In this document: positions 15,764 to 24,725 of the stretch, piece after piece
Layout: each line of letters opens with the position of its first letter
How positions within the stretch are numbered: position 1 is the first letter of the stretch
DNA from: Brevibacillus borstelensis
Lineage (GTDB): Bacteria; Bacillota; Bacilli; Brevibacillales; Brevibacillaceae
NCBI RefSeq assembly: GCF_003710865.1
Contig: NZ_RHHO01000023.1
Span: 62,001 to 126,000, forward strand
Reading direction: 5' to 3'
DNA length: 64,000 bases
Translations under genes and position numbers: made by a program
Notes under the pieces: model-generated
What the model saw: only the letters and a program-made list of their open reading frames with translations
Told to the model about the DNA's origin: nothing
The model's database searches: none

Positions 15764-16672
15764 TTACATGCTTTTCTCGCTCAAAATGGCTGTGGTCGAA
15801 CGCGCTTGCTTCAATCTGATTTGCGGGACGATGATCGCGAGCATGATCAGCGTGACGCCGGCCCATCGCAGTCCGGACACCTGCTCATGGAGAACGAAGC
15901 TGGACAAGAGGACGACCGTAGGCAATTCGATTGCACTGAGAATCGTCGCTACGCCATTGCCCAGACGAGGAACCCCGATCGCAAGGCAAAGAATCGGGAT
16001 GACCGATCCAAAGCAGGCGACCAGCAGAGCGTACGGAAGCAGGCCGTCCAAAAGCCTGCCATTGATCAGGAAGGCAGGGGGGTACACCAACGAAAGCAGA
16101 ATGGCTGCCAAACTGATGGAAATGGCGCTGCGCAAATAAGGATTCATGTCAGGGACGAGCCGCCCGCTGAAAAAGATGACCATCGCAAAGGTGGCGCCTG
16201 AGAGCAGTCCAGTCCCGAGTCCGTACAGACTGACGCTCTTCAGGCTGTCTATGCCGAGTCCGCTGGCAAGCACCGTCCCGATGCCGAGCTGAACAAGAGA
16301 CAGCCATTTTTCACGAGTCGGCCATTTCCGGTCTGCGATCGCTTCGATCATCACGCCAATCCATGTAAATTGAAACAACAGGACGATGGCGAGCGACGCG
16401 GACACTTGACTGACCGATTGATGATACAGAAAGCTGGTCGCGGCCATCATCACGCTGACAGGCAGCAAAATGAACACATAACGCCAGCGAAAGCGTTCCC
16501 TGGATAAAAAGAAGGCGACCGCGATCATGATGAGACCGCCAAAGATTAATTGGCTGCTGCTCATTTCATAGGGGGAAAATCCTGCGTGGAAGGCTGCTTT
16601 CATGATAATAGAGAGGATTCCGTAGCTGACAGCTCCCGCGAGAACGAGAATCACGCATTTCCAGTATGACAT
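15764..16672 (-). CDS. EamA/DMT-family transporter
   Basis: The 302-residue membrane protein has ten hydrophobic segments in two five-helix halves. The first half starts ILVLAGAVSYGILSIIMKAAFHAG; the second ends in VATILSAIELPTVVLLSSFVLHEQVSGLRWAGVTLIMLAII, the classical EamA C-terminal pattern. These drug/metabolite transporters export metabolites; the substrate is unknown. The start is ATG 16672, with AAAGGAAG seven bases upstream; an in-frame ATG at 16702 has none. It is convergent with the tRNA cluster and shares its terminator. Confidence 0.88.
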   Translation of the reverse strand: MSYWKCVILVLAGAVSYGILSIIMKAAFHAGFSPYEMSSSQLIFGGLIMIAVAFFLSRERFRWRYVFILLPVSVMMAATSFLYHQSVSQVSASLAIVLLFQFTWIGVMIEAIADRKWPTREKWLSLVQLGIGTVLASGLGIDSLKSVSLYGLGTGLLSGATFAMVIFFSGRLVPDMNPYLRSAISISLAAILLSLVYPPAFLINGRLLDGLLPYALLVACFGSVIPILCLAIGVPRLGNGVATILSAIELPTVVLLSSFVLHEQVSGLRWAGVTLIMLAIIVPQIRLKQARSTTAILSEKSM

Positions 16673-16944
16673 TAGTAAACTTCCTTTCTTCTGACTAAAC
16701 AAATAATTGATGGGACCTATTGTACTATAGAAGCAAACTTGATAAAATAAAAGTTTATACCATGCTTTATCGTGATAATTAGGTAATAAACTGCTTAGTT
16801 ACCATGGTAGCGCAATGAAGGGTTGATCTCCTTTTTGAGCTTCCTATAAAGAATGTACATAGATAGATAAGTTGCTCTTCTATCGTTTACACTGAAGAGA
16901 ATGAGCGAGGAGAACGAAACAGAAACAAATGGGGGCAGGTGTGG

Positions 16945-17859
16945 ATGAAACAAGGAGTCTTGTACGCAATCGGGGCCTATTTTATGTGGGGAATGCTGCC
17001 GCTGTACTGGAAGGTTTTCGAGAAGATGGGAGCCTGGGAGATATTGGCTCACCGGATTATCTGGTCAGCGGTGTTTGTCGTAGCCCTGCTGTTTGTGACA
17101 AAAAAACTGCGCTATTTGAAATCGTCGGTAACGGAAGCGAAAACGTGGATCGCTTTGGTGCTGAGCTCGTTAATTATCAGCGGCAACTGGCTGATCTATA
17201 TATGGGCAGTCAACATCGGCCATGTGATGGAAACGAGCCTGGGCTATTACATAAATCCGCTGCTGAGTGTATTGTTCGGGGTTTTGTTCCTTAAAGAGCG
17301 CATGCGCCTGGGGCAATGGATCGCTATCGTACTTGCGGCGATAGGGGTTTCCGTCATGACTTTCCATTACGGAAAGGTTCCGTGGGTAGCTATTTTGCTC
17401 GCGCTGACGTTTGCCCTGTATGGATTGGCGAAAAAAACCGTCAAACTCGAGCCCATGATGAGTCTCGCCTGGGAGACATTGTTTGTGGCCCCGATCGCTC
17501 TGGCCTACGTGCTTGCACTTCAGGTAAACGGACAGGAAACCGCCCTTTCACTGGAAGCTTGGCAAATAGTCTTGCTGACCTTGGCTGGGGTTGCGACAGC
17601 CCTGCCGCTGTATTGGTTTGCCCAGGCAGCGAAGCGATTGCCTTTGTCAATGGTCGGCTTCGTTCAATACCTATCGCCAACTATCACGCTGCTGATGGCC
17701 ATTTTCTTGTTCCATGAACCGTTTACCCAGACCCATTTGATCAGCTTTGGCTTTATCTGGAGCGCATTGGTCGTATTTACGATCAGTTCGCTCCGAAGCA
17801 AGGGAACGTCAACAGCTCCCGCTCCAAACGCAAACCTGGCTTTCAAAAAGAAAGCATAA
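16945..17859 (+). CDS. rarD: RarD-type EamA transporter
   Basis: The 304-residue protein begins KQGVLYAIGAYFMWGMLPLYWK and contains LAHRIIWSAVFV, GNWLIYIWAVNIGHVMETSLGYYINPLLSVLFG and FVQYLSPTITLLMAIFLFHEPF, the hallmarks of the RarD protein family, with ten helices. Its substrate is unknown. ATG 16945 was chosen because GGGGGCAGG lies five bases upstream; GTG 16939 is an alternative. It is divergent from the other EamA gene. Confidence 0.88.
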   Translation: MKQGVLYAIGAYFMWGMLPLYWKVFEKMGAWEILAHRIIWSAVFVVALLFVTKKLRYLKSSVTEAKTWIALVLSSLIISGNWLIYIWAVNIGHVMETSLGYYINPLLSVLFGVLFLKERMRLGQWIAIVLAAIGVSVMTFHYGKVPWVAILLALTFALYGLAKKTVKLEPMMSLAWETLFVAPIALAYVLALQVNGQETALSLEAWQIVLLTLAGVATALPLYWFAQAAKRLPLSMVGFVQYLSPTITLLMAIFLFHEPFTQTHLISFGFIWSALVVFTISSLRSKGTSTAPAPNANLAFKKKA

Positions 17860-17866
17860 CAACAGA

Positions 17867-17909
17867 AAAACTCCCGGCTTCCTTATATAGAGGAGGCCGG
17901 GAGTTTTTG
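17867..17909. terminator. Terminator between rarD and pdxK
   Basis: AACTCCCGGC pairs with GCCGGGAGTT and is followed by TTTT. It stands between two convergent genes and can serve both. Confidence 0.85.
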
Positions 17910-17942
17910 CTATTGCCTTTATTTATATAGCTAGTCCAACAC

Positions 17943-18758
17943 TTACGCTTTTTGCAGCTTGCGATACGCTCCATGATTGGTCGGACCAACGTATTCGTTC
18001 AGCTTGAAGGAGTGGCGGATCGCTTCCGTGATAAACTGCTTCGCTACGTTAACGGCATCGCGAACCGATTGTCCTTTTGCCAATTCGGCGCAGATCGCCG
18101 CGGAATACGTGCAGCCTGCTCCGTGCGTATAGGTGGTATCGATGCGTTCGCCTTCGAGGATGTCGAATGTACTGCCATCATAGAGCACATCGATTGCTTT
18201 TTCATGCTGCAGCTTGCCGCCGCCCTTGACCAAAACATAGGCCGCGCCTTTGTCGTGAATCCGCTTGGCGGCTTCCTTCATGTCGTCGACAGTCTTGAGC
18301 GCGCCCATCTGGGACAAAGCCCCTGCTTCATACAGGTTAGGTGTGACGACGGTCGCACGCGGCACCAGAACGTCACGCAAGCAGTCCGCATTTTCCGGAT
18401 GGAGCACCTCGTCTGCCCCTTTGCAGACCAGGACAGGGTCAACGACTACGTTTTTCAGTTGATACTGTTCGATTTTTTTGGCAGCCAGCTCGATCAGATC
18501 CGTTGTTCCGAGCATGCCGGTTTTTACCGCATCGACACCGATCCCGGAGAGGACCGTCTCGATCTGCTTTTCCAGGGTGTTCAGGTCGATCGGGAACACT
18601 TCGTGGAACCAGGAATTATGCGGATCCTGCGCGACGATAACAGTCAAGGCAGTCATCCCGAATACGCCCAGCTCCTGAAAGGTTTTCAAGTCCGCCTGAA
18701 TACCTGCTCCGCCGCTTGTGTCAGAGCCTGCGATGGTCAATGCTTTCTTCATGGTCAT
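17943..18758 (-). CDS. pdxK: Pyridoxal/pyridoxine kinase (PdxK, ThiD-fold)
   Basis: The 271-residue ribokinase-fold enzyme follows Bacillus subtilis PdxK closely: KALTIAGSDTSGGAGIQADLKTFQELGVFGMTALTVIVAQDP at the N-terminus, VVVDPVLVCKGADEVLHPE in the middle, and HGAGCTYSAAICAELAKGQ with the catalytic Cys. It phosphorylates pyridoxal, pyridoxine or pyridoxamine, and some relatives also phosphorylate hydroxymethylpyrimidine. The start ATG 18758 has AGGGAG nine bases upstream; ATG 18752 is possible. ThiD is the main alternative, but the NSWFHEVFPID segment favours PdxK. Confidence 0.88.
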   Translation of the reverse strand: MTMKKALTIAGSDTSGGAGIQADLKTFQELGVFGMTALTVIVAQDPHNSWFHEVFPIDLNTLEKQIETVLSGIGVDAVKTGMLGTTDLIELAAKKIEQYQLKNVVVDPVLVCKGADEVLHPENADCLRDVLVPRATVVTPNLYEAGALSQMGALKTVDDMKEAAKRIHDKGAAYVLVKGGGKLQHEKAIDVLYDGSTFDILEGERIDTTYTHGAGCTYSAAICAELAKGQSVRDAVNVAKQFITEAIRHSFKLNEYVGPTNHGAYRKLQKA

Positions 18759-18867
18759 GGCTTTCGTCTCCCTTTGTATCCGCTACGATGGTAGTAGGGG
18801 CATCTCTGAAATCTTCTTATCCTTATTGAAGAGCAAATGCACAGCGGTGTCAATAAGGGTGACACGC

Positions 18868-18899
18868 AAAAAGCCGCTTTCCCTGTGAGGAAGAGCGGT
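18868..18899 (-). terminator. Terminator of the 56-aa gene
   Basis: On the minus strand CCGCT-C-TTCC pairs with GGAA-A-GCGG, followed by CTTTTT. Confidence 0.65.
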
Positions 18900-18942
18900 T
18901 CAAAAAGGTGGACGGTCAAACCATGGCCACTTTATGTATGTG

Positions 18943-19113
18943 TTAGACAGATGCGACGTGATGGAAAGAGAAGCTGATGGGAGCGGCCATTGCTTTTGAC
19001 CTTGTGCTGGCCAGTTTCTTGGCCTCTTTCGCTGCTTCAAACATGCTAGGAGCTTTAATGACTTCAATCCATTGACGTGTAGCTGTTTCAAACAAAAAGC
19101 GATAGATCCTCAT
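18943..19113 (-). CDS. Small hypothetical protein (56 aa)
   Basis: This short gene is supported by GAGGG about eleven bases before ATG 19113, sensible codon use and a terminator just after its TAA. The product reads MRIYRFLFETATRQWIEVIK, then APSMFEAAKEAKKLASTRSK and a C-terminal AAPISFSFHHVASV. It is basic and mostly helical in the centre. A longer open frame on the same strand (18900-19091) runs over it in another register and has no ribosome site. Function unknown. Confidence 0.6.
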   Translation of the reverse strand: MRIYRFLFETATRQWIEVIKAPSMFEAAKEAKKLASTRSKAMAAPISFSFHHVASV

Positions 19114-19226
19114 CTTCACTCTGCCCTCTCGTGTTTTTCTTGCCTGCTCCTATTATATCAGCGAACTGGAATGATTTGGTTACAGGAGTGTTACAAGTTC
19201 TTGAATTTGGTGTGTACAAAGGGTTA

Positions 19227-19248
19227 ATTTTATTTCACGAAATAAAAT
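19227..19248. promoter_or_regulatory. Perfect palindrome before the efflux operon (operator candidate)
   Basis: ATTTTATTTC (19227-19236) and GAAATAAAAT (19239-19248) flank a two-base centre. It lies directly upstream of the candidate promoter (TTACAT 19251-19256, TATATA 19275-19280) and 85 bases before the ABC ATPase gene. It is the type of site a dimeric repressor would bind; no regulator gene is adjacent. Confidence 0.55.
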
Positions 19249-19332
19249 CGTTACATTTTTCCTGCTCCTCCGTCTATATACAATGAGATGATTTTTCCAA
19301 ATTTGTAATAGCAAAAGAGGTGTACACAGAAG

Positions 19333-20034
19333 ATGGCCAACGGAATGGGTGAATTGACGGTCGAAAACGTCAATCACAGCTATGGAACCGGGAAAATCAA
19401 AGTCCCTGTCCTCTTTGACATCAATATCCACATTGCAAAAGGGGAGTTTGTCGCGCTGTGCGGGTCTTCAGGATCGGGAAAATCGACACTCCTCAACCTG
19501 CTGGCGGGATTGACCAAACCGGAAGAGGGCAAGATTTTCGTCAATAGCGAGGAAATCTCCCGTTTTAACGAGAACGAGCTTTGCTTGTTCAGGCGCAAAT
19601 GCATGGGCTTTATTTTTCAGTCCTACAATCTATTGCCGGGTCTGACCGCGCTGGAAAATGTGGAGCTTCCCTTGATTTTTGCAGGTGAGAGCAAGAAAAA
19701 AAGACGGATAAGAGCTGCCGAGATCCTGGAGAAAATGGGGCTGGAAGGCCGCCTGGATCACCGCCCCAACGAGCTTAGCGGCGGGCAGCAGCAGCGTGTC
19801 AGTATCGCCCGCGCCCTGGTAAACAACCCGAGTATCGTGCTGGCTGACGAACCGACTGGAAACCTGGACAGCAAAACAGAGCAGGAAATTCTCGACTTGA
19901 TGAGGCAGATGAACCGAGAAAGCAATACGACATTTATTATCGTTACGCATGAGCAGGAAGTGGCCGAGCAGTCCGACCGGGTGATTTACCTACAGGACGG
20001 AAGAGTCGTGCAAAGGCGTACAAAACCGGCGTGA
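19333..20034 (+). CDS. MacB/LolD-type ABC transporter ATP-binding protein
   Basis: The 233-residue ATPase has Walker A GSSGSGKST (~residues 47-55), the Q-loop FIFQSYNLLPGLTALENVELPL typical of the MacB/LolD/FtsE clade, the signature LSGGQQQR, Walker B IVLADEPTGNLD and the switch His in VTHEQEV. It powers a mechanotransmission-type transporter. AAGAGGTG before ATG 19333 supports the start. It is the first of three co-directional genes (ATPase, FtsX-like permease, adaptor), with short gaps, that form one exporter. Confidence 0.92.
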   Translation: MANGMGELTVENVNHSYGTGKIKVPVLFDINIHIAKGEFVALCGSSGSGKSTLLNLLAGLTKPEEGKIFVNSEEISRFNENELCLFRRKCMGFIFQSYNLLPGLTALENVELPLIFAGESKKKRRIRAAEILEKMGLEGRLDHRPNELSGGQQQRVSIARALVNNPSIVLADEPTGNLDSKTEQEILDLMRQMNRESNTTFIIVTHEQEVAEQSDRVIYLQDGRVVQRRTKPA

Positions 20035-20058
20035 TCGAGGGTATGAGGTGAAACAAAA

Positions 20059-21510
20059 GTGAAATTTATAGACTCATTTCGGATTGTATGGAGAAACCTG
20101 TGGCGCATGAAGCTGCGAACAGCGCTTACCTCGGTTGGGGTCATGATTGGTACGGCAGCGATTGTCGCGATGATTGCCCTCAGCTTGGGCTTGAAGGCAA
20201 ATGCTGTAAAAAGCCTGGAGAGCTGGGGGAACTTGACAGAGCTCGACGTGGAACCGGCCTTCTACATACCGGAAGAAGACAGAGTGATTCCCGACGACGA
20301 ACGAAAAAAACTGAATATGGCGGCTGTTCAAGAGTTGAAAGCGGTCAAAGGCGTAGCTGCGGTCATGCCGATCAAGCGCATCCGCGGCGAGTCCAAGCTG
20401 AAGGTTGGCCGAAGGGAAGGGTACATCGAGCTGGTCGGTGTCGACGTCCGCGAATCTGCCGCATACCGGAAGGACGAAATTGAAAAAGGAACCTATCTTA
20501 CGGGAGCGCCTCAGGAGGTTGTTGTTTCCTATTACGTTCCGCGAGAGATGAGGGACGTGGAAAAAGAAAAGCGGGAAGCCCGAATGAGGAATGCCAACAA
20601 GAGTGGCGGCGGAGGAGGGGAAGTATACTTCTCTCGGCGAGGTGGTGGCGGAGGAGGCGAAGAAGGCCCGGCTCCATTCGACATGGTGGGCAAGCCGGCA
20701 ACGATTACGCTGACTCGCGAATACCGGATCGACGATGAATTGAAGCTGGAGAAAAAAGACGTCAGGGTGAGGGTCGTCGGCCAACTGCAAAAATCGGAGA
20801 ATTTCCGCTACGGAAGTGCGGTCTACGCTCCGCTCAGCCTCGTAAAGGAAATGAACGACTGGCTGAACCGCAGCAGGGGCGAGGAGTTTGGTGACACCAG
20901 CTCAAGGCGCTCGCGCGATAAAAATCAGGACGAGTTTGTATTCGATGAGATTACAGTCAAGGTCGAGTCTCGCGAAATGGTCGAGAGCGTCGTATCCGAT
21001 TTGAAAAAGCTTGGCTACGAGGTTTGGTCGCCTGCCCGCGAACTGGAGCAGATCAACAAGTTCTTCTTCGTGATTCAAATGATTCTCGGCGGGATTGCAG
21101 CCATTTCTCTTCTGGTCGCTTCCATCGGGATTGTAAACACAATGATCATGTCCATTTTGGAGCGGACCAAAGAAATCGGGATTATGAAGGTAATCGGAGC
21201 CACCGTTTACAACATCCGCTGGCTGTTTTTGATGGAGTCGGGCTTCATCGGTCTGATTGGAGGCATGACCGGTCTGGGACTTGCCTGGGGCGCCGTTGAA
21301 TTGGTCAACTATTTCGGCAAAGCAGGCGGTCTGATGGACAGTCTGGGCTTTGGCGGCGGAGGAGAGGAAATGACCACGTTGGCTGTGATACCGACATGGC
21401 TGGCTCTGTTCGCCATCGGATTTGCCTTTATTATCGGTTTGTTGGCGGGCATTTTCCCGGCCATTCGCGCGTCCCGTTTGAGCGCATTGCAAGCGATTCG
21501 ATCTGAATAA
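20059..21510 (+). CDS. MacB-type ABC transporter permease with a glycine-rich insertion
   Basis: The 483-residue permease has an N-terminal helix (LRTALTSVGVMIGTAAIVAMIALSLGL), a large extracytoplasmic MacB_PCD domain (residues ~50-345) and three C-terminal helices in an FtsX domain. IVNTMIMSILERTKEIGIMKVIGA is the coupling motif. Inside the extracellular domain, around residues 182-208, lie two poly-Gly runs (SGGGGGE and RRGGGGGGEEG) that are unusual for the family and probably an unstructured loop. GTG 20059 follows GAGGTG. It forms an exporter with the neighbouring ATPase and adaptor. Confidence 0.9.
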   Translation: MKFIDSFRIVWRNLWRMKLRTALTSVGVMIGTAAIVAMIALSLGLKANAVKSLESWGNLTELDVEPAFYIPEEDRVIPDDERKKLNMAAVQELKAVKGVAAVMPIKRIRGESKLKVGRREGYIELVGVDVRESAAYRKDEIEKGTYLTGAPQEVVVSYYVPREMRDVEKEKREARMRNANKSGGGGGEVYFSRRGGGGGGEEGPAPFDMVGKPATITLTREYRIDDELKLEKKDVRVRVVGQLQKSENFRYGSAVYAPLSLVKEMNDWLNRSRGEEFGDTSSRRSRDKNQDEFVFDEITVKVESREMVESVVSDLKKLGYEVWSPARELEQINKFFFVIQMILGGIAAISLLVASIGIVNTMIMSILERTKEIGIMKVIGATVYNIRWLFLMESGFIGLIGGMTGLGLAWGAVELVNYFGKAGGLMDSLGFGGGGEEMTTLAVIPTWLALFAIGFAFIIGLLAGIFPAIRASRLSALQAIRSE

Positions 21511-21531
21511 GGAAATGTGGGGTTACTTACG

Positions 21532-23058
21532 ATGAGCAAAAAGAAAAAGTGGATCATCATTTCTGCCGTTCTCGTGCTGTTGGGCGGCGGAAGCGTGTAT
21601 GGTTATACGAAGTTTACGAGCAACGAGGCGGCATCGGAGCAGCCGCAGGAGGAACCGCCTTCCTTCCCGACTGCGGCAGTAGAGACGGGAGAAGTAAGCA
21701 AAGCCATCTTCGCTTCGGGGACAGTGGAAGCCAAGGCCCGTGAAGAGGTGAAGCCGGAGCTGAGCGGAAAGGTCGAGAGGGTGTTCGTGCAGGAGGGACA
21801 GCGCGTTTCAAAGGGCGATCCTCTCTTTAGCATTGACGGCGAGGACGCTGCCATTGAGCTGCAAAAGCAGGAATTGAACATCATCCGGGCGCAAAAGGAC
21901 TTGGCCGAGATCAAAAATAAAAAGGACAAAATTCTCTCTGACAAAACCGGAAAGATCAAAGAAGTTTTGATCAAGGAAGGCGATCAGGTAACGCCTGACA
22001 CGATTGTGGCAAAGCTGGTCAACACGGATTATCTGAAAATCAAAGGGAAATTCACGGCATACGAGGCCGAACGCTTTAAGGTAGGCCAGCAGGTGAAGGT
22101 ATTTCTCGTAGCCTCTCTCTCTTATGTCGACGGAACGGTTACGAAAATCGACCTGACCGGAACCAAGGAAAAAGGTGTCGGCGGCGTGCATGACGTAGAG
22201 GTGCTCGTGAAAAAGCCGGGAGCCATTTACGTTGGGGACATGGGCGAGGTGCAGTATACAGATGCAAAAGGCACGTTGTACGCCAGCCAGATCGCCACGC
22301 CATTCGAGAATCCGGATGACATCGATCTCGTAGCCGGTACGCATGGAAAAGTGGGCAAAGTCGAGATTGAGAATGGCGACGAAGTGAAGGCAGGACAGCT
22401 CATTGCAAAAATGGACATGACCTCCGTCGATCTGGAACTGAAGGAAAAAGAACTGGCGCTGAAGGAGTCCCAGCTGACGATGGAGCAAAAGCGACGGGAC
22501 ATCGCAAAAAAACAAGTAACGGCGCCAATCAGCGGGGTAATTACCAAGCTCAATGTAACGGCAGGCGAAACACCTGACTCGGGCAAGCCTGCTGCGGTCA
22601 TCATGGATACGAGCGCGGTTTACTTTATCGCGGCTGTGGACGAGCTGGACATCCCGTCGATCAAGGTAGGGCAGCACGCGGAAGTGTATGTCTCGGCTTT
22701 TGGCAACAAGCCGTTTACAGGAAAAGTAATCGAAGTGCCAAAAGAAGGTACAAAGGAAGACAAGACGGTTCGATTTGCTGTGAAAATCGAACTGTCCGAT
22801 ACGAACGAGATGAAGCACGGAATGACCGGGGACTGCGATATTTTCGTAGAGAAGAAAGAAAATGTGCTCCGACTCCCCATGCAGGCTGTTGAAGTCCTGG
22901 AAGAAGGGAAAGGACAGGTCATGGTGAAAGATCCGGCGTCCGGAGAACCGACACCGAAAGAAGTGGAGATTGGGATCGAAGGATCGGAATTTGTTGAGAT
23001 TAAGAGCGGGCTTGCAGCCGGAGATGAAGTTTTGATGATGCTCGGCGGAGAAATGTAG
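21532..23058 (+). CDS. Efflux adaptor (HlyD/MacA-type) subunit
   Basis: The 508-residue protein has one N-terminal helix (KKKKWIIISAVLVLLGGGSVYGY), two biotinyl-lipoyl-like half motifs (VEAKAREEVKPELSGKVERVFVQEGQRVSKGDPLFSID and VTAPISGVITKLNVTAGE), helical hairpin segments and a membrane-proximal domain (LPMQAVEVLEEGKGQVMVKD). It would be held on the outer membrane face and stabilise the MacB-like permease. It is longer than usual, with an additional lipoyl-like region in the middle (GTHGKVGKVEIENGDEVKAGQLIAKMD). ATG 21532 was preferred; GTG 21517 is in frame but sits only three bases after AAGGA. A terminator follows. Confidence 0.85.
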   Translation: MSKKKKWIIISAVLVLLGGGSVYGYTKFTSNEAASEQPQEEPPSFPTAAVETGEVSKAIFASGTVEAKAREEVKPELSGKVERVFVQEGQRVSKGDPLFSIDGEDAAIELQKQELNIIRAQKDLAEIKNKKDKILSDKTGKIKEVLIKEGDQVTPDTIVAKLVNTDYLKIKGKFTAYEAERFKVGQQVKVFLVASLSYVDGTVTKIDLTGTKEKGVGGVHDVEVLVKKPGAIYVGDMGEVQYTDAKGTLYASQIATPFENPDDIDLVAGTHGKVGKVEIENGDEVKAGQLIAKMDMTSVDLELKEKELALKESQLTMEQKRRDIAKKQVTAPISGVITKLNVTAGETPDSGKPAAVIMDTSAVYFIAAVDELDIPSIKVGQHAEVYVSAFGNKPFTGKVIEVPKEGTKEDKTVRFAVKIELSDTNEMKHGMTGDCDIFVEKKENVLRLPMQAVEVLEEGKGQVMVKDPASGEPTPKEVEIGIEGSEFVEIKSGLAAGDEVLMMLGGEM

Positions 23059-23093
23059 CCGGAGCAGGCTGGAGCGAACCGCAAATAAAGGGG

Positions 23094-23137
23094 AAACCGC
23101 CCGATGTCTCTATTCATGGACAGCCGGGCGGTTTTTT
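23094..23137 (+). terminator. Terminator of the efflux operon
   Basis: AAACCGCCCG (23094-23103) pairs with CGGGCGGTTT (from 23125) and continues into a run of six T. Confidence 0.85.
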
Positions 23138-23143
23138 ATGAAA

Positions 23144-23806
23144 TTATGAAGGAAACAAGATTCTCTCTATTTCGGCCCGCAAGCTTTTTAGCGGATTGCC
23201 GATCGGCCGCCCGGTGCTTGCTTCGAACAGCTCGGCAGCAGGAACCATGGACAATTGGGCCACGGAAATGCTCTCCGGCTCCCCTCGCTTGGCCAATACT
23301 TGCAAGCCATGATAGATGGCTTCGCGGTATTCCGCTGTTCGTCCGCTCATCAGCAAAGGAAATGAGTCGGGAACGAGCTCTGCACGTACGTCTGTCTCCG
23401 AAGAACGCACGTGTGCGAACGAATGGTAACGCGCCATGGTCCCTTTGATCGTAGCAGGGTTTGAAAAAAGCAGACGGTGAGAGCCGGAGGAGCTGGATAC
23501 GTCGTGGAAAAATGGTTCGTCCAGCTTGATGATGGGCAGCTCTACACAATTTTCATCTTCAGGCTGCATGCCTGCAATGTACTGAGTGCAAGTAATGAGA
23601 ATCGCGTCCACGCCGCATGCGGCGATCCATTGCAGCTGTTCCCGTATCTTTGCTCTCGACGCCTCGTCGGGAAAATGTCCCGAAAGCTCTGAGCGAATCA
23701 GGACGCCGGGGTCGACAAAATGGGTCAACGCCAAACCGTCGATACACAAACCATCAGAAATGAGGGCGATATTGGAGTGATGGGCGTGCAAACAGCCAAG
23801 GCGCAT
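23144..23806 (-). CDS. Aspartate/glutamate racemase-like family protein
   Basis: The 220-residue protein starts MRLGCLHAHHSNIALI and contains AACGVDAILITCTQYIAGM (residues ~65-83) with the Cys of an Asp/Glu/hydantoin racemase-type site. The second catalytic Cys position is occupied by SVAQLSMVPAAELFE, which lacks Cys, so a two-base racemase mechanism is doubtful. Its start shares one base with the methyltransferase stop (TGATG), so the two genes are translationally coupled. Substrate unknown. Confidence 0.65.
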   Translation of the reverse strand: MRLGCLHAHHSNIALISDGLCIDGLALTHFVDPGVLIRSELSGHFPDEASRAKIREQLQWIAACGVDAILITCTQYIAGMQPEDENCVELPIIKLDEPFFHDVSSSSGSHRLLFSNPATIKGTMARYHSFAHVRSSETDVRAELVPDSFPLLMSGRTAEYREAIYHGLQVLAKRGEPESISVAQLSMVPAAELFEASTGRPIGNPLKSLRAEIERILFPS

Positions 23807-24588
23807 CAGGAAATCTCCTTTTCAAATGGTTTGACAGCAGCCACTCTGATCCGTTTGTAGTCGATGACCCAAGAGCCGTCGTGAAACAGATGAGGCTTGA
23901 GCTCTTCGGCGATGTCCCGATATGCGGCCTTTTTTTCGCCAGCGGACATCCCGGTGAAGAAGGGGGAGCAAAAAGCGTTCAGCCAGTGAAGAATGCCGTT
24001 TTCTCCGTCAGGCAGGGGAGTCGGGCGGTCAAAAAGCTGCGCACAAGTGACAGAGAAGCCTTGATGCTCTAATATAGTGGAATAAGTGCCAATACTGGGA
24101 AAGTACCAGGGCATTCTTTCAGATGCATCAATGCCGGCTGAGCTTAGCACGATTCGGATCTTTTCGATAACCGTTTCCACATTGCCGGCTCCGCCAAACT
24201 CGGCGATGAAGCGCCCACCGGGACGAAGCGCAATCCAAATGCTTTCAGCCACCTTCTCGGGCTGCTTCATCCAGTGCAAGGCGGCATTGGAAAAGACGGC
24301 ATCGAAGGTTTCGGTTGTACGATAAGTATGAGCGTCCGCAACATAAAAAGGAAGATGCGGATATTTTTTTCGCGCGGCATCGATCATTTCTTCAGAGAAG
24401 TCAATTCCGGTCGGTTTGGCCCCCATGCTCGCCAGCTCATGGGACAAGTCGCCCGTCCCGCACCCGATATCGAGGACAGACTCGCCCGGTTTCGCTTGAA
24501 GCCAATCCAGGATGCCTTTGCCAAAGGCGGAAACAAAGCTCATTTTCGTGTCGTACAATTGCGAATTCCATGAATGCGTATCAGTCAT
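23806..24588 (-). CDS. Class I SAM-dependent methyltransferase
   Basis: The 260-residue protein has motif I VLDIGCGTGDLSHELA (~residues 38-53), motif II GIDFSEEMIDAARKKYP, and FDAVFSNAALHWMKQPEKVAESIWIALRPGGRFIAEFGG. The LHWM and GGxFIAEFGG pattern is like trans-aconitate methyltransferase relatives that act on small acids. GGAGGGGG lies five bases before ATG 24588. It is the first gene of a two-gene minus-strand operon with the racemase-like gene. Substrate not determined. Confidence 0.85.
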   Translation of the reverse strand: MTDTHSWNSQLYDTKMSFVSAFGKGILDWLQAKPGESVLDIGCGTGDLSHELASMGAKPTGIDFSEEMIDAARKKYPHLPFYVADAHTYRTTETFDAVFSNAALHWMKQPEKVAESIWIALRPGGRFIAEFGGAGNVETVIEKIRIVLSSAGIDASERMPWYFPSIGTYSTILEHQGFSVTCAQLFDRPTPLPDGENGILHWLNAFCSPFFTGMSAGEKKAAYRDIAEELKPHLFHDGSWVIDYKRIRVAAVKPFEKEIS

Positions 24589-24725
24589 GTGAACCCCCTC
24601 CTTGCTTTGTTTTTACCAGCAAAAAGGGTATTAGTCAAATCTATAATAAGTATAAAAGTAATAGGAAATTTCTATTTGCATTTGCGAAACAATGCCTTCA
24701 GGCAGACGATAAGGGAGGATGAAGG

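Noticed and set aside
18900-19091. 63-codon minus-strand frame overlapping the 56-aa gene
   Set aside because: No ribosome site and runs through the terminator region; the other register has all signals.
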